In this document: piece by piece, positions 25,088-32,785 of the stretch
Position numbering within the stretch: position 1 is the first letter of the stretch
How the letters are laid out: every line of letters begins with the position of its first letter
NCBI GenBank assembly: GCA_030529225.1
Contig: JAUMXH010000012.1
Location: 1-61,696 of the forward strand
DNA from: Bacillota bacterium
GTDB taxonomy: Bacteria > Bacillota > Clostridia > Peptostreptococcales > Acidaminobacteraceae
Direction: 5' to 3'
Length of the DNA stretch: 61,696 nucleotides
Made by a program: the position numbers and the translations under genes
The notes under the pieces: generated by a model
What the model was told of the DNA's origin: nothing
Seen by the model: only the letters and a program-made list of their open reading frames with translations
Databases searched by the model: none

Positions 25088-26074
25088 GTGGGAAAAATAA
25101 ACATTTCAAGTGGCGGATCTAATCCGATTTGTTCGAAAAATAGGACTAAAATAAATGGTGCTACAAGTGGGGAAATTGATAGAGGAGGTTATAGCTACTT
25201 ACACGTGATAGGCGGTCATTCGACAGGGGCAATTGTCGGAGGAACTTATGGTTCACGGGACTACATTTCGAATGTAAGTGTTACGGGGAGTTTGTCTCAC
25301 TTATTTCCGAGCCCTGTTCCGAATTCTCACAACATGATTTTGACAAGTTGTTATAAAAACGGGAATTATTACTTCATAGATTATACTGGTTTCATTCATA
25401 AAGTGTCCTCTTCCGGTTCTGTAATAAGTAAAAGGAATATTTCAACCAGGACAAACGTCCAAGTGATGGAGTCTTTTTTTTCCGATCATTATTGTTATAG
25501 TGTTTTAAACCAAGGAAATCATTCGTATGTATACAAGACTACATTGGATGGGGATCGTCTAATCAGAGAAAAGTATCTTTCTTCAAATCGGGTCAATTCT
25601 CGGGCATCGACATTTATTGTAGATAATAACACGGAGGTCGTTTTGGTACGAAGTGGGGATGTTTATTATTCATATGATTTTCACACTGACACTATTCGAA
25701 CACTAGATAAAATAAACCAAAGTTATCATCTAGATTTCCCTCTGTTATTTAATGGTTCTTTTGGAATGAGTGATTTTTTCAAAAAGAGAAATAGTGAAGG
25801 TTTAGTTTATAAGATAGATTTATTGGAAGCGTTTAGAGCTAATGAGAAGTTTTATTATGCACCGGCGCAATTGAATTTTTATAGTAGCGAATCTTCGGAT
25901 AGTCGATTTCTGGTTGGTATTTTTATCGATAGGTTTGATAAAGAGAATGTTGATGTTCGTTTCTTTGGGGAGACCGTGGGCAAGCACTCTTATTTTTGGG
26001 GATTTCATGTTACAGACTCAAATATGCTTGTGAGAGTTAATTCGTCTGGAAGAATCCGGTTTAATTCGTTTTAG
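25088..26074 (+). CDS. Putative receptor-binding fibre tip, unrecognised
   Basis: 328 residues starting at GTG 25088 right after the fibre stop. The N-terminus is glycine/serine rich (ISSGGSNPICSKNRTKINGA) and the body has repeated short beta segments (GNYYFIDYTGFIHKVSSSGS, SYVYKTTLDGDRLI, GDVYYSYDFHTDTIRTLD), suggesting a propeller-like fold. DNA here is more AT-rich than the neighbouring tail genes, which fits an exchanged host-range gene. The function is inferred from position. Confidence 0.6.
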   Translation: MGKINISSGGSNPICSKNRTKINGATSGEIDRGGYSYLHVIGGHSTGAIVGGTYGSRDYISNVSVTGSLSHLFPSPVPNSHNMILTSCYKNGNYYFIDYTGFIHKVSSSGSVISKRNISTRTNVQVMESFFSDHYCYSVLNQGNHSYVYKTTLDGDRLIREKYLSSNRVNSRASTFIVDNNTEVVLVRSGDVYYSYDFHTDTIRTLDKINQSYHLDFPLLFNGSFGMSDFFKKRNSEGLVYKIDLLEAFRANEKFYYAPAQLNFYSSESSDSRFLVGIFIDRFDKENVDVRFFGETVGKHSYFWGFHVTDSNMLVRVNSSGRIRFNSF

Positions 26075-26089
26075 GAAGGAGAAACAAAA

Positions 26090-26425
26090 ATGTATTACGT
26101 ATGGCACGACAATATGACGGAAACAAAAGCGAATATCACCTCGCTTGTTCTGCAAGGTCACGAAGAGGGAATCAGTCAAGAAGAGCTCACAAAGGCAATT
26201 CTGATGCCTGATGTTCCAAGGCCTCCCGCGAAGTCAAACAAGCAAGCGCTTGTTTACATCAATCCACAGGCAAAGGAGTATATTTACGAATATGAGGATA
26301 TTCCTAAAATAGAGCCAAAGGCCGCAGAGCTTCTGGAAACAAAGCTTGAAAAAATGGAAACGGAGATAAGTAACTTGCAACTGGCTTTGGTCGAGGCATA
26401 TGAGCAAATCGAAAGACAAAAATAA
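26090..26425 (+). CDS. Small post-fibre protein, possible chaperone
   Basis: 111 residues with WHDNMTETKANITS near the start, PDVPRPPAKSNKQALVYINP in the middle, and a C-terminal coiled coil (LETKLEKMETEISNLQLALVEA). Proteins like this follow fibre genes in Bacillota prophages. A fibre chaperone or attachment role is possible; I cannot show it. RBS GGAAGGAG. Confidence 0.7.
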   Translation: MYYVWHDNMTETKANITSLVLQGHEEGISQEELTKAILMPDVPRPPAKSNKQALVYINPQAKEYIYEYEDIPKIEPKAAELLETKLEKMETEISNLQLALVEAYEQIERQK

Positions 26426-26492
26426 GGAGGTCATAATGAAAGGCCTTTTTTTATTGTTGGCAAAAATATTGTGTAGAAAGGAGGAAAAAACT

Positions 26493-26606
26493 ATGGCGGT
26501 AATCTATGCAACGCTTATTGTGAAGGGTTTGAAGAACATTGATGATGTTCCTCAGATTCTAAGAGTTAGAGTCCAGGAAATCTTAGCTGCATTGGAGCTT
26601 AATTAG
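26493..26606 (+). CDS. CD1375-family small protein
   Basis: 37 residues, MAVIYATLIVKGLKNIDDVP and following, the pattern of the CD1375-like family found in clostridial prophages. ATG 26493 has AAAGGAGGAAAA upstream. An in-frame ATG at 26436 also has a good site (GGAGG) and would add a 19-residue hydrophobic start (MKGLFLLLAKIL), so two forms are possible. Its role is unknown. Confidence 0.75.
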   Translation: MAVIYATLIVKGLKNIDDVPQILRVRVQEILAALELN

Positions 26607-26607
26607 C

Positions 26608-26640
26608 TTGAAAAGGCAGGAGTTTTCCTGCCTTTTTCAA
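26608..26640 (+). terminator. Intrinsic terminator between tail and lysis genes
   Basis: TTGAAAAGGCAGGA pairs with TCCTGCCTTTTTCAA (one bulged base) around a 4-base loop, with the T-run included in the right arm. It lies inside the late block, before the protease-holin-amidase genes. Confidence 0.85.
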
Positions 26641-26666
26641 CTTAACAGAAAGGAAAAAGTTTAGTA

Positions 26667-27581
26667 ATGAACAGAATAAGACCTGCTTATGTAATACTTG
26701 AGTATGGAATTGGTGAAGGAACAGAAAACCCTCTCGGATACGTCCCTAGTAATCAATTCAAAGATTCTTCAGAACACATGAGTCAGATTGCGGCAGTTAT
26801 CAAAGAAAATGCGAAGTTTGATTTCAGAATAGTGTCTTTGCCTTATTCAAAAGCTGAAGAATGGCTCAAAGAGAATAGAACTGATGTATTTGTTCTCTCT
26901 GCAAGCGTGAGAGGCTTTTTGAACTCTGATTTCTTGAGGCAATTTAAAGATGATTTTTATATGACTTGCAGTGTCGGTAATAGTGCTTCAGAAGGTGAAG
27001 GATGGAACGCACAAAAAGATTACTTCACCGGCATCGGAGCTGTTGGAGAAGATAGAAAACTGAAGTCTTACTCATCATATGGTAAGGGTGTTGTTGACTT
27101 TGTCGGTGTGATTAAAAACGGATTTATAAGTTACACATATCAAGGGAAGACACATAAAAAGAGACTTGAAGGAACATCTTTCTCTTGCCCACAACACACA
27201 GCGCAAGTCATGAACTTAATGGTCGATTATTTCAATCGCTTCGGAGAAAAACCTAGCTTGTCAACAATCCTCACAATCCGTGATCGTTATACCGAGGATG
27301 TCTTGGAGCCGGGACGAGATCTTAAATCAGGACTTGGCATTTACACCTATGGTAAGAGTCATCTGGATGGGGTTAAAATCAAACAAGAAGAAATGCTGTT
27401 CGATTCCCTTGATGAGGTTCCGAAATGGGGGAAGTCCACAGTTGAAAAACTCATCAATCGAGGCGCCCTGAAAGGTGGCGGCAACGGCTTAAATCTAAGC
27501 TATCAAATGCTTAGAATCTATGTAACGCATGACAGGATGGGTTTGTACGACCTGGGAAAGAATTGTTGTCAGAAAGAATAG
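26667..27581 (+). CDS. Subtilase-like (S8) phage protein with altered triad
   Basis: 304 residues. The serine-protease features are GTSFSCPQHTAQ with S171 (the nucleophile motif), SEHMSQIAAVI with H37 (the HGTHVAG position), and SVGNSAS with N105 (oxyanion). The position of the catalytic Asp, normally in a D-T/S-G motif, reads VILEYGIGEG, giving E12. Either glutamate serves or the enzyme is inactive. The C-terminal 50 residues (EVPKWGKSTVEKLINRGALKGGG) look like a small helical repeat domain similar to the end of the amidase. It sits before the holin and could help cleave host or virion protein. No signal peptide. Confidence 0.75.
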   Translation: MNRIRPAYVILEYGIGEGTENPLGYVPSNQFKDSSEHMSQIAAVIKENAKFDFRIVSLPYSKAEEWLKENRTDVFVLSASVRGFLNSDFLRQFKDDFYMTCSVGNSASEGEGWNAQKDYFTGIGAVGEDRKLKSYSSYGKGVVDFVGVIKNGFISYTYQGKTHKKRLEGTSFSCPQHTAQVMNLMVDYFNRFGEKPSLSTILTIRDRYTEDVLEPGRDLKSGLGIYTYGKSHLDGVKIKQEEMLFDSLDEVPKWGKSTVEKLINRGALKGGGNGLNLSYQMLRIYVTHDRMGLYDLGKNCCQKE

Positions 27582-27594
27582 AAGGAGGAAGAAG

Positions 27595-27882
27595 ATGACT
27601 ATCACGTATGTTGTAATTGTGGCAATCGTCACGTATTGCTTTGGTGCAATCACAAAAACTTTCATTGATGTGATTCCGAACAAGTACATTCCGGCCCAAA
27701 ATGTTTTGATTGGGCTTTTATCTGCGGCTATCTGCATTTATTTTAAAATCGAAACGGATATAGCACAAGCTTTTGTTTTGTGCATCGTTGCGGCAACGGG
27801 AGCTGGAGGCATCCAGGACCTGATCAATAAGAATAACTACAAACCGGCGCGTATGAAAAGGAGGGTAAAGTATGGGAAATAG
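27595..27882 (+). CDS. Holin
   Basis: 95 residues from ATG 27595 (GAAGGAGGAAGAAG upstream). Hydrophobic segments at about 3-22 (ITYVVIVAIVTYCFGAITK), 36-50 (QNVLIGLLSAAICIYF) and 58-76 (AQAFVLCIVAATGAGG) with a basic C-terminus (KPARMKRRVKYGK), as in clostridial phage holins. It makes the membrane hole that lets the endolysin out. Overlaps the amidase gene by 11 bases. Confidence 0.85.
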   Translation: MTITYVVIVAIVTYCFGAITKTFIDVIPNKYIPAQNVLIGLLSAAICIYFKIETDIAQAFVLCIVAATGAGGIQDLINKNNYKPARMKRRVKYGK

Positions 27883-28537
27883 TCCACTCGTGTCGTTTAC
27901 AAAAATAAGTCCGAACAAGAATAGCCCTAGAAATCATGTGATTGATACTATCACGATTCACTGTACTGCCGGGCAAATGACTGCAGAAAGTTTGGGGGCT
28001 TGGTTTGCGAAAACATCCACTCAGGCTTCGTCAAATTACGGAGTCGATAAAGATGGCAGAATTGGCCTTTACGTGGAAGAAGGAGATAGGTCTTGGTGCT
28101 CTTCTTCTCCTAGTAATGATCATCGGGCGATAACTATTGAAGTTTCTTCAGACTCTTTCCATCCGTACAAAGTGACGGATAAGGCTCTTGCGAGTTTGAT
28201 AGACCTTTGTGCTGATATTTGCAAAAGAAACGGCATTAAAGCGCTGAAATGGAAGGGTGACCCGTCTTTGATTGGTCAAGTTGAAAAGCAAAACATGACG
28301 GTTCATAGATGGTTTGCAAACAAGCCGTGTCCAGGCGAATATCTGTATAACCTACACGGTTATATTGCAAATGAAGTTAACAAAAGGTTAGCGCCAAAAA
28401 CCTTGTCCGCTTGGGAAAAAGAAGTCAATGAAGCTTGTGATTGGGCTGTATCACAAGGTATCTCTGATGGGAAAAGACTTGATGAGCCTTTGCTTCGAAA
28501 AGAAGCGATAGTGATGCTTTATCGCTCACAAAAATGA
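27872..28537 (+). CDS. N-acetylmuramoyl-L-alanine amidase, endolysin
   Basis: 221 residues. Amidase_2 domain at about 22-170: zinc ligands H30 (TIHCTA), H145 and C153 (VHRWFANKPCPGEYL), with the NYGVDKDGRIG strand near 52-62. It cuts the bond between muramic acid and L-alanine at lysis. The final 45 residues (LSAWEKEVNEACDWAVSQGI and LRKEAIVMLYR) are a small domain common at the end of clostridial phage lysins. No signal peptide, so export depends on the holin. Confidence 0.93.
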   Translation: MGNSPLVSFTKISPNKNSPRNHVIDTITIHCTAGQMTAESLGAWFAKTSTQASSNYGVDKDGRIGLYVEEGDRSWCSSSPSNDHRAITIEVSSDSFHPYKVTDKALASLIDLCADICKRNGIKALKWKGDPSLIGQVEKQNMTVHRWFANKPCPGEYLYNLHGYIANEVNKRLAPKTLSAWEKEVNEACDWAVSQGISDGKRLDEPLLRKEAIVMLYRSQK

Positions 28538-28545
28538 TTTAACAG

Positions 28546-28591
28546 TCCTTTCATGATTACTATCCTCAAAGCTTTAGTGATTAAGAAAGGA
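28546..28591 (+). promoter_or_regulatory. Hairpin that hides the ribosome site of the methylase gene
   Basis: TCCTTTC (28546-28552) pairs with GAAAGGA (28585-28591), and GATTACT (28555-28561) with AGTGATT (28576-28582), separated by a 2x2 internal loop; terminal loop 14 bases. The right arm contains AAAGGA, the Shine-Dalgarno site of the ATG at 28599. There is no T-run, so it is not a terminator. Confidence 0.6.
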
Positions 28592-28598
28592 TGAAAAA

Positions 28599-29363
28599 AT
28601 GAATAGTATAATTGGCTGGGTAGGTGGAAAAAAACAGCTTAGAAATGAAATTATTTCTTTGTTCCCTGAAAATTTTAATATGTATGTTGAGGTTTTCGGA
28701 GGCGCAGCTTGGGTTTTATTAGGTAAGGAAAAACATGCTAAAGAAGAGGTTTACAATGACTACAACAAGGACTTGGTAAATCTCTTCCGATGCGTGAAGT
28801 ATCATAGGCAGGAACTTGAAAAAGAGTTGGAGCTCACTTTGTCCTCAAGAGAAAATTTCAACTATTTTAAAGACTTGCTGGCACTTGATGGTTTAACGGA
28901 CATTCAAAGGGCAGCAACCTTCTTTTATCTAATCAGACTCAGCTTTGGGAACAAAGGAGCAAATTACGCAACACGCGGCAAAAGCTTGAAAAAGCAAATC
29001 ACAATGTTCCGGCAGCTTGCGACCAGATTTGAAAAAGTTGTTGTTGAAAACAAGGATTTTGAGGAGTTGATAAAACTATATGATAGATCGGACACTCTTT
29101 TCTACCTAGACCCGCCGTACCTTGGAACGGAAAATTATTACAACAATGCACGCCAAAAATACTTTACTTCAGAGGATCATATTCGTTTAAAAAATGCCTT
29201 GTCTATGGTTAAGGGCAAATTTCTTTTGTCTTATAATGACTGTGAGGTAATAAGGGATTTGTATAGTGAATATGACATCATAGAGGTTAAAAGGAAAGAA
29301 ACCCTGTCAACAACAGGAAATAATAAGAAAGATTATGGGGAGCTTCTGATTAAAAACTACTAA
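28599..29363 (+). CDS. dam: DNA adenine methylase (Dam/D12 class)
   Basis: 254 residues. N6-adenine methyltransferase of the D12 class: IIGWVGGKKQLRNEI near 4-18 and VEVFGGAAWVLLGK near 31-44 (SAM binding), catalytic DPPY at 171-174 followed by LGTENYY. It would methylate GATC or a similar site. Mu carries its DNA-modification gene mom at the same end of the genome, so protection of virion DNA from host restriction is the likely role. No matching restriction enzyme is present. The ribosome site lies in a hairpin. Confidence 0.92.
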   Translation: MNSIIGWVGGKKQLRNEIISLFPENFNMYVEVFGGAAWVLLGKEKHAKEEVYNDYNKDLVNLFRCVKYHRQELEKELELTLSSRENFNYFKDLLALDGLTDIQRAATFFYLIRLSFGNKGANYATRGKSLKKQITMFRQLATRFEKVVVENKDFEELIKLYDRSDTLFYLDPPYLGTENYYNNARQKYFTSEDHIRLKNALSMVKGKFLLSYNDCEVIRDLYSEYDIIEVKRKETLSTTGNNKKDYGELLIKNY

Positions 29364-29406
29364 AATATGTACTGAAAAACGCACAATTTGTACCGAAAAA
29401 CGGACA
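29364..29406. repeat. Two tandem 21-base-spaced direct repeats
   Basis: TGTACTGAAAAACGCACA (29368-29385) and TGTACCGAAAAACGGACA (29389-29406) are 21 bases apart, two helical turns. A partial third copy, TGTCCGAAAAACG, is at 29768-29780. They lie upstream of the XRE promoter and could be its operators or transposase-binding sites. Confidence 0.6.
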
Positions 29407-29431
29407 TTGTAGTGATTTGTATTTTATCCTT

Positions 29432-29440
29432 TGTTATGAT
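29432..29440 (+). promoter_or_regulatory. Extended -10 promoter of the XRE gene
   Basis: TGTTATGAT is an extended -10 (TGn TATGAT, hexamer at 29435-29440). No good -35 lies upstream, as is common with extended -10 promoters. The gene starts 20 bases after it, with GAGGATAG as ribosome site. Confidence 0.55.
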
Positions 29441-29459
29441 GTAGCAGAGGATAGTAAAC

Positions 29460-29690
29460 ATGATAAAAAATCATTTATCAAAACTGCTTGGAGAACGCAA
29501 AATGAGTCAATCTGACCTGGCTCGCAGAACAGGGATAAGAAGACAGTTGATATCAGATATTTATCATGAAATAAACATTAATATAAATGTGAATCACTTA
29601 GACAAGTTGTGTGAAGTACTAGAATGTGATGTTTGTGATTTGATAACTTATCTCCCCTCTCCAAAAAAAAGAAAAACTGGTGAACAGTGA
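29460..29690 (+). CDS. XRE (Cro/CI) family DNA-binding protein
   Basis: 76 residues. Helix-turn-helix at about 15-40: MSQSDLARRTGIRRQLISDI, then HLDKLCEVLECDVCDLITYLP, the standard small Cro-like fold. It has its own promoter and terminator, so it is an independent unit at the far right of the prophage. Two tandem repeats upstream are likely operators. It may control the methylase or lysogeny; the main Mu-type repressor would be expected left of the transposase, outside the window. Confidence 0.85.
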   Translation: MIKNHLSKLLGERKMSQSDLARRTGIRRQLISDIYHEINININVNHLDKLCEVLECDVCDLITYLPSPKKRKTGEQ

Positions 29691-29693
29691 ACG

Positions 29694-29746
29694 AAAAAAG
29701 GACCGTTTAAATTACTTTTCAAGAGTGTTTAAATGGTCCTTTTTTT
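29694..29746 (+). terminator. Intrinsic terminator after the XRE gene
   Basis: A long stem, left arm 29694-29711 (ending GGACCGTTTAAA) and right arm 29728-29746 (TTTAAATGGTCC then seven Ts), with a 16-base loop. The A-run on the left makes it bidirectional in form. Confidence 0.85.
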
Positions 29747-29752
29747 ATGGAA

Positions 29753-29842
29753 TTTTGTCGTTTATTGTGTCCGAAAAACGAGGCTGCTTTTTTGTCGTTT
29801 ATAACTTCCTTTTTGTGCAGTTTATTTTGTCCCGCTACAACA
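29753..29842. repeat. Candidate prophage right end with three transposase-type sites
   Basis: TTTTGTCGTTTAT occurs at 29753-29765 and 29790-29802, and a variant TTTTGTGCAGTTTAT at 29811-29825. The outer two are each followed by a similar tail (TGTGTCCG and TTTGTCCCG). Read inward on the minus strand, the segment begins TGTTGTAGCGGG at 29842, so it starts with TGT as Mu-family ends do. Coding homology of the next gene begins at once after it. A 5-bp target duplication would be GGAGA (29843-29847). Confidence 0.5.
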
Positions 29843-30639
29843 GGAGAGAAAAAACAAAAGTTTATATTCAGCTTATTCTTGAGGAAATTCGCTATTTTAG
29901 TTATTATTCCGCTTTTTGTGAAGGCAATTTTGAGAGATTGAACAATGCGATTTGGCAAAACGGTAAAGTGGATTTGCTGGAAGGAGCAATTGGCGGAATC
30001 GCCTATACGGGAAATATCATAAAAGGAATGTTTACCTGTTTTGCTTGCAATGATTTTGCGGTAATTGATTCTTTCGTTCCTCCTACATTACCGTTACTTC
30101 AGGAAACTTCCTATACGGATAATGTAATCAACCTGCTCTATTCGATTTATTATAAGGATAGTAAAAAATTGGAAGAATCGATATCGAAAGCCGAATCCTT
30201 CTTAACAAAGAAGAAGCTGATCGGAATAGAAGAATACTATGTTCGATTCTTCCTTTCACTTGCAGTCAAAGACGCGGGCGGAATCGAGGAATCCTTGCAA
30301 AAACTTTGTGAAGCATATCAAAAGCAGGGTTATCCTGTCAAAAAAATAGACAAATGTTTTGTTCCGGAGATACACGGTTTATATCGTTCGGTAAGACTTT
30401 TTGATGAAAGCCTGTTTGAAAAAATCAAATTTCCAACTCATAAATGTTTTCTGAAAGAATTTGAAGAGTGGCAACAAAAAAATAATTTTCCAAAGGGAGA
30501 GCAGTTCTATGAATATCCGGAAAATCTAAGTGTTGCAAATCGTATTTTACAAAGTTCCCTGCCGGTGATTCATTTCATAAATGTGAATCGAAAGCTTAGG
30601 ATAGATGCAAAGAAATTTACCGAGGACTTGAGCAGATAG
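29843..30639 (+). pseudogene. 3' part of a protein gene apparently cut by the prophage
   Basis: An open frame of about 265 codons with no credible start: the frame continues upstream through the XRE terminator and the repeat region, which cannot be coding. The sequence is helical with repeat-like blocks (AIWQNGKVDLLEGAIGGIAY, then DNVINLLYSIYYKDSKKLEE and LQKLCEAYQKQGYPVKKIDK). It resembles Imm49-type immunity proteins in general look, but I cannot confirm the family. It lies 11 bases before the next gene with AGGAGGTAATATT, so the two formed an operon. The 5' part should lie beyond the left end of the prophage. Confidence 0.6.
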
Positions 30640-30650
30640 GAGGTAATATT

Positions 30651-31619
30651 GTGGAAAAATTGAAATTGAGCCTGTTACAAAAGTGGGAGCCGGACAAGCA
30701 GTACAGCTTTGTGCACAGTTCATCGCTGCTTACCGATGGAAGGGTGTTGATTTTGACAAGTGAAGAGGAAGATTGTTACAAATACTGCGTTCTTCTACTG
30801 TCGTCCTCAGGAATCAAGAAGGTGGCGGTTTGTGACTGTTCCGATGACGGAAGACACTACCCCGTACTTTTCGGCACCGGAGAAGGATTTGGAATCGTAA
30901 CAAAAGGACAGGCGCTTGAATACTATACCGGAGATTTTTCTTCACCGGAAAGGATATTGATTCAAAATAGCGCTACTGATTTACAAAACATCGTTCCTCC
31001 AAAAGCACAATTGAGGTATTTTCAGGTTGTGTCGGATAGTTCGTTGATTCCGGTTTGCTTTGAGGACAACGTATATTATGGAGCTGCAAGATGCTACGCT
31101 CTTCTGAAATTTGATGCCAAAGCAAAGCGAGCTGAATGGACCTCTTTTTCTATGATAGATAAAACGGCATTTACACATCATGATGCAGAAACAGATGATA
31201 TGCCAAAAATAGATAGCTTAAAAATGGCAAATGGGGAACTCTACGCTTTTATATCCGGGGAAAGCACGACCTCTGTCAATAAATGGGGCATGGATTATTA
31301 TGCACTCGCAAAGATTTCTGCGGATGGAAGGGTAAGGGAAGTGATTTTGGAATCGGACAATTTGAAACGATTGGGTAAAAAAGGAGGAGTGAATGCACTG
31401 TTTACGGAATCTACCTATGTAATCATGACACCTCTTTTCAAAAATGATGATTGGAAGGGGAAACAAAAACTTTATTCGCTTACTGCAAGGGAGTATTTTG
31501 AGATTGGTCTTCCGAGAGGAATGACAAAACATAGGCTGGAAAATATCAGTGGTGATACATGCATTACCTCGCTTTATGACAGAGGACTGAAAGAAATTGC
31601 ACTTTGTAAATTAGGCTAA
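30651..31619 (+). CDS. Unrecognised protein, propeller-like
   Basis: 322 residues from GTG 30651 (ATAGGAGGTAATATT upstream). No signal peptide or membrane segment. Beta-rich with repeating YxLxxFD/SxDGR-type stretches (DGRVLILTSEEEDCYKYCVL, YYALAKISADGRVREVIL), which suggests a propeller of blade-like repeats. It follows the interrupted gene in the same operon. Immunity to a toxin is one possibility in such clusters; nothing in the sequence proves it. Confidence 0.6.
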   Translation: MEKLKLSLLQKWEPDKQYSFVHSSSLLTDGRVLILTSEEEDCYKYCVLLLSSSGIKKVAVCDCSDDGRHYPVLFGTGEGFGIVTKGQALEYYTGDFSSPERILIQNSATDLQNIVPPKAQLRYFQVVSDSSLIPVCFEDNVYYGAARCYALLKFDAKAKRAEWTSFSMIDKTAFTHHDAETDDMPKIDSLKMANGELYAFISGESTTSVNKWGMDYYALAKISADGRVREVILESDNLKRLGKKGGVNALFTESTYVIMTPLFKNDDWKGKQKLYSLTAREYFEIGLPRGMTKHRLENISGDTCITSLYDRGLKEIALCKLG

Positions 31620-31833
31620 TGACAGCTATTATTGTGGGAAAATTGTTGGTGGAATGTATGATGAGTTGCCTGCACCAAAAGCAAAGAAAAAGAAATAATC
31701 ATACTGCGGTTTGTAGAGATTGGTAATTTAGAAGTTGAGGGGGATGAAGACTTAAATGAATAAGTCTCGGTTTCCGGGGATAGCTTAAATGAGTTTCTGT
31801 TGGCGGCAACATTAAAAAATAAGAGGATAGAAC
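31620..31833 (+). pseudogene. Gene remnants
   Basis: A frame without start ends DELPAPKAKKKK at about 31698, and a second short frame reads ILRFVEIGNLEVEGDEDLNE. Both look like tails of lost genes. A ribosome site AAGAGGATAG closes the segment before the next gene. Confidence 0.4.
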
Positions 31834-32724
31834 GTGAGAGACTTACTTCAAATAATAGAGGAAAAGAAAGAAACCTTATCAAAACCAAGCTTAAAACTTG
31901 TAAATAAATTTTACAATAAGATAAAAGGGGGCAGTTATTTTGTAGACGACAAAAATATCGTAAAATTACGGGAGCTTGCAACTCCTGAAGTATGCACCTT
32001 TTTGCTTGAGTGTATACAGAACTATGATGAAACGACAAGAGACTATAGGGGACACCATGATGTCATCAGTCTTCGTTCCGTATGGGCTCTACTCGCTTTT
32101 TCAAGAGAAAAGGATGTTCTTGATTATTTTCATAATCTGATTTCTGGAGAAAGCTCAAATAAGAGATTTTATTTGCATTATTTACTTTCCTACTTCCGCC
32201 ATGAGCTTGTGAAACATCCTTATGCGGATATGCTGATCGACTTCTATGAGAATCTGTCGAAGGAACTGACTTCTTATAAGCTAATGGAAGTCTTAGATAT
32301 TACCCCGCCGGATAAATTTGGCTGGTCTGTAATGATAAATCTTATCAATTTTGGCGAATGGTATACGACAAACGGATTGACGAAGGAGGAAATGGAAAAA
32401 CAATATACCTTGAGCATTTTCTTTGGAAGTCCGGGAACTCTTCATAGCACATTTTATATTGAAATTCAAAACAGTCTATCGGAAAAGCGTCAGAAAATAC
32501 GATTTGAAGAATTTTCCGACAGCGGAGTATTTACTATAAACGTGAATGAAAAAGCCTTCCAAATGCCTGATTTATGTAAATTGGATTTATTTTTGAAAGA
32601 GGCGGAAAGCTATTTCGGCACAATCTTTCAGACAGATAAACCTGCATATCTATCGGTTTCGAAAGGAATCAGTAGAAAAAGAATCGAAAAATGGGTTAAG
32701 AATCGATTAGTGATTAGTGATTAG
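31834..32724 (+). CDS. Unrecognised cytoplasmic protein
   Basis: 296 residues from GTG 31834. The N-terminal half is helical with HEAT-like look (LRELATPEVCTFLLECIQNY, LRSVWALLAFSREKDVLDYF), the C-terminal half is mixed alpha/beta. No signal peptide or catalytic motif. It stands in a region of gene remnants and candidate immunity genes; family not recognised. Confidence 0.6.
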   Translation: MRDLLQIIEEKKETLSKPSLKLVNKFYNKIKGGSYFVDDKNIVKLRELATPEVCTFLLECIQNYDETTRDYRGHHDVISLRSVWALLAFSREKDVLDYFHNLISGESSNKRFYLHYLLSYFRHELVKHPYADMLIDFYENLSKELTSYKLMEVLDITPPDKFGWSVMINLINFGEWYTTNGLTKEEMEKQYTLSIFFGSPGTLHSTFYIEIQNSLSEKRQKIRFEEFSDSGVFTINVNEKAFQMPDLCKLDLFLKEAESYFGTIFQTDKPAYLSVSKGISRKRIEKWVKNRLVISD

Positions 32725-32785
32725 TGAATACAAGCTTTGGAAATTAAGGATATGCAGAAATTATGTATGCAATCATTTTTCAAAT

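Larger units (their letters stand above)
1..29842 (+). mobile_element. Mu-like transposable prophage (left end outside window)
   Basis: All genes from 87 to 29690 read rightward in a Mu-like order: DDE transposase, AAA ATPase, Gam, gp16-like, Mor, terminase, MuF, tail, lysis, methylase. Transposase, ATPase, Gam, gp16, Mor and DUF3486 are Mu-family; portal and contractile tail resemble SPP1/PBSX, so the element is mosaic. Its repressor and left terminus must lie upstream of base 1. The right terminus is inferred at 29842, where three related sites end in ACA and a truncated coding frame resumes. An alternative end at 29406 is possible. Confidence 0.85.

Noticed and set aside
28538..28598. Terminator between amidase and methylase
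   Set aside because: The hairpin there lacks a T-run and its right arm is the ribosome site, so translational control fits better.
29680..29842. Upstream extension of the frame ending at 30639
   Set aside because: It would be translated through an intrinsic terminator and the repeat sites, and shows no protein-like pattern before about 29843.
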